A stretch of DNA of 64,000 nt from Gnetum montanum (taxonomy: Eukaryota; Streptophyta; Gnetopsida; Gnetales; Gnetaceae), in contig MNCI01002192.1 of assembly GCA_015680685.1 (NCBI GenBank), positions 464,452 through 528,451 of the forward strand. The letters are read 5' to 3'. The stretch's first letter is position 1, and every line of letters begins with the position of its first letter. This document shows positions 62,270-64,000 of this stretch, piece by piece. Position numbers and translations under genes: made by a program. A model generated the notes under the pieces. That model worked only from the letters and a program-made list of their open reading frames with translations, was not told the DNA's origin and did no database searches.

Positions 62270-62446
62270 CATTCTAGCTCCTTATCATGGACATTACTAA
62301 TTTTTCTTCCAGAGGAAAAATTTATCTACATGGTGACTTTAATATTAAAATTAGCTCTAATCAAATCCCTAATGCTAGAATTAGTGAAATTCTCAAAGCT
62401 TTTTAGAATATGAGAAAAGTGTGAAATGGGAATTGGTGTTATGAAT

Positions 62447-62615
62447 CTTCTAACATTGAATGAGCTTACTAGTTGAATTACTAGGTGCATGCACAACCAA
62501 AAATTGAATGTATGACCTCATAGCTAGAATTACTTTAGTCATGAGCTCATAATCGAGTTAACCACTGCTCTCATCCATATTCTAGCATTGAATGAACTTA
62601 CTAGTTGAATTGCTA
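62447..62615 (-). repeat. SINE-like copy 1 with flanking direct repeats
   Basis: On the minus strand, box A-like AGCAGTGGTTAACTC (about 62570-62556) and box B-like GAGGTCATACATTCAAT (62520-62504) lie in order, followed by TTGGTTGTGCATGCAC, where the element stops. Imperfect direct repeats of about 34 bp (62447-62482 and 62583-62615) flank it and may be its target duplication. Confidence 0.55.
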
Positions 62616-62830
62616 GTTGTGAAATAAAATGAAATGATGTTTTATCACATCTGAAGACCCATAGGATCTATTGGATAGATATTACATTTTCATGAAAAAT
62701 AAAGTTAGACTCTACAAATTTTTAGTTATATGCATAACTAAGAATTGAACTTGTGACCTCATAACTAGACCCCCTACCCTTTTTGTTAGATAATTGAATA
62801 TAGTCATCACCTTTTATACTTCATATTATT
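62616..62830 (-). repeat. SINE-like copy 2 with a LINE-derived 3' tail
   Basis: On the minus strand a box B-like GAGGTCACAAGTTCAATTC (62760-62742) and TTAGTTATGCATATAACT match copy 1. From 62715 down to 62621 the sequence is about 88 per cent identical to the 3' end of LINE copy 1 (38239-38331), including TGTAATATCTATCCAATAGA and the TTTCAT-type tail. Confidence 0.65.
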
Positions 62831-64000
62831 AATAGATATACAATATATTAGATATTCTAAGACGTAAAATCACTTTAGAATAATTATAAAAATAAAGAAG
62901 GATTTTCAAAATGAAATAGAGAAGATTTGAAATCCAAATAAGAGTCTTACAAAAACTCTATTTATAGTTGCTCTTAGTATTTCCAAAGGCCAACATACAA
63001 ATATAGCTAGAATTTTATTGAAGACTCAAAAATCATTGGAGGCTATTAAGTCATATAAAAATCTAATTTGGACTAAGAAAAGAGAATTTTTTAACAAAGA
63101 CAGGCTAGTTTGTTTCAAATGATAAAGAAAGATCCCAAAAGTTTTTGGCATTTAATCCAAAGTACAAGAAGAATATACTATGCTTTCTCTCTCAAAAATA
63201 TAAAAAAATTTTGTTTTAGAATGATGATAGAATGGAGTTTCATAGCAATGATAATAGATTGTCTATTTTTTTATGACATAATGCAAGGAATAAAAGGACT
63301 ATCTTCAAAACAAATGTTGTTGATGAAATAACTTATATGGAAAAATGATTAAAGGGGGAGGGCCATTGGTATGGAATGTTATCACAATAGCTTGGAGGTG
63401 TTGTTCAAGCATCTCAAACTGCCTTATCCTACAAAAATGCTATCTAGAAAAAGTTAAATATGGTTGTGCAAGTGGGGTTAGAAAAGAAATGGTGCATTAA
63501 TAAAGAAATCATGTTCTTTAAAAAAGGAAACAAAAAGATATAAATAATTATATAAAAAGTTTAATCAATAATATTTTTGCCAAGCTTTTGGGATCTATTC
63601 TAGAATCTATGTTTAGAAGATGGACTAATGAAAACAAGATGGATGAAATTTCATAAACAAGATTTAGGCAACGACATTCTACTATAGATCATCTCATCAA
63701 TTTAAAATATCTTATGAATAGAATAAAAAGGACACATAAGAAAACATTTATCTACTTTGTAGATTTCTCTAAAGCCTATAATTTGGTCATTTAAAGCAAG
63801 TTATAGAGGTATTTTGAAAATTTAGAAGTTCCTACTACATTGTTATTTACTATCCAAAAAATTTACAAAGAGATATGCATTTAGTTTACAAATGGACATG
63901 AAAAAATTTTACTTAATAGTTGATAAATCCAAAAATTTTCCAGCAATGATGTCGTAAATACATTATCATATCTCAGCATACATTATCATATAAATGATAT

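Larger units (their letters stand above)
62270..64000 (+). mobile_element. LINE copy 2, interrupted by SINEs, continues past the window
   Basis: The endonuclease part (62270-62455) shows KIYLHGDFNIKISSNQ, with the GDFN motif kept. After the SINE cluster (62447 to about 62830), linker sequence resumes near 62900. RT appears from about 63570: FAKLLGSILESM, RFRQRHSTIDHLINL and FIYFVDFSKAYN (63750-63780), equivalent to copy 1. Many stops and shifts are present. RT continues beyond 64000. Confidence 0.72.

Noticed and set aside
62490-62760. Possible tRNA genes
   Set aside because: Only box A and box B resemblance; no cloverleaf with paired acceptor stem, and a LINE tail follows. SINE is the better reading.

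Overview
The window looks like repeat-dominated nuclear DNA of a seed plant. The evidence is low GC, decayed Ty3/gypsy elements and LINEs, a TTTAGGG-type telomeric run, and one intact intron-rich plant gene. The old, methylation-scarred repeats suggest a gymnosperm, but that is inference; nothing read here fixes the species.

Layout. 1-406: end of an LTR of family C. 407-5372: minus-strand Ty3 element A (RT, protease, gag, PBS, LTR). 5373-13940: minus-strand element B, which apparently shares A's LTR as its 3' LTR and carries an accessory ORF after pol. 13941 to about 16210: a second family C LTR, inverted relative to the first. About 16215-21777: minus-strand element E, with pol deleted and two LTRs of different U3 type. 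About 21784-25440: plus-strand Tat-like element G with an extra RNase H. About 25480-33364: minus-strand element F, again with the accessory ORF. About 35090-38335: LINE copy 1. 41415-50591: element D on the plus strand, with both LTRs and gag, protease, RNase H and integrase, but no RT. 53465-53960: a SINE head beside a LINE fragment. 57119-59980: the only intact gene, on the minus strand. 62270-64000: a second LINE copy, interrupted by a SINE cluster.

The gene is a six-exon inositol polyphosphate 5-phosphatase, predicted at 477 aa and closest to plant 5PTase11. All signature motifs are present. The N-terminus looks myristoylated and polybasic, and the leader carries three short uORFs.

Most notable signals. 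(1) The Ty3 LTRs share one backbone, but each has a different short palindromic repeat array just upstream of its TATA box. (2) A SINE-like element carries the 3' tail of the LINE found 24 kb away. (3) An accessory ORF in elements B and F sits behind what looks like its own TATA box, and in F also a leader intron. (4) The RT deletion in element D is marked by a 28-bp fold-back. (5) Telomeric repeats sit inside the D gag. (6) Element G appears to have its extra RNase H upstream of RT.

All coordinates for decayed elements were read by eye. LTR and domain edges marked 'about' may be off by tens of bases.
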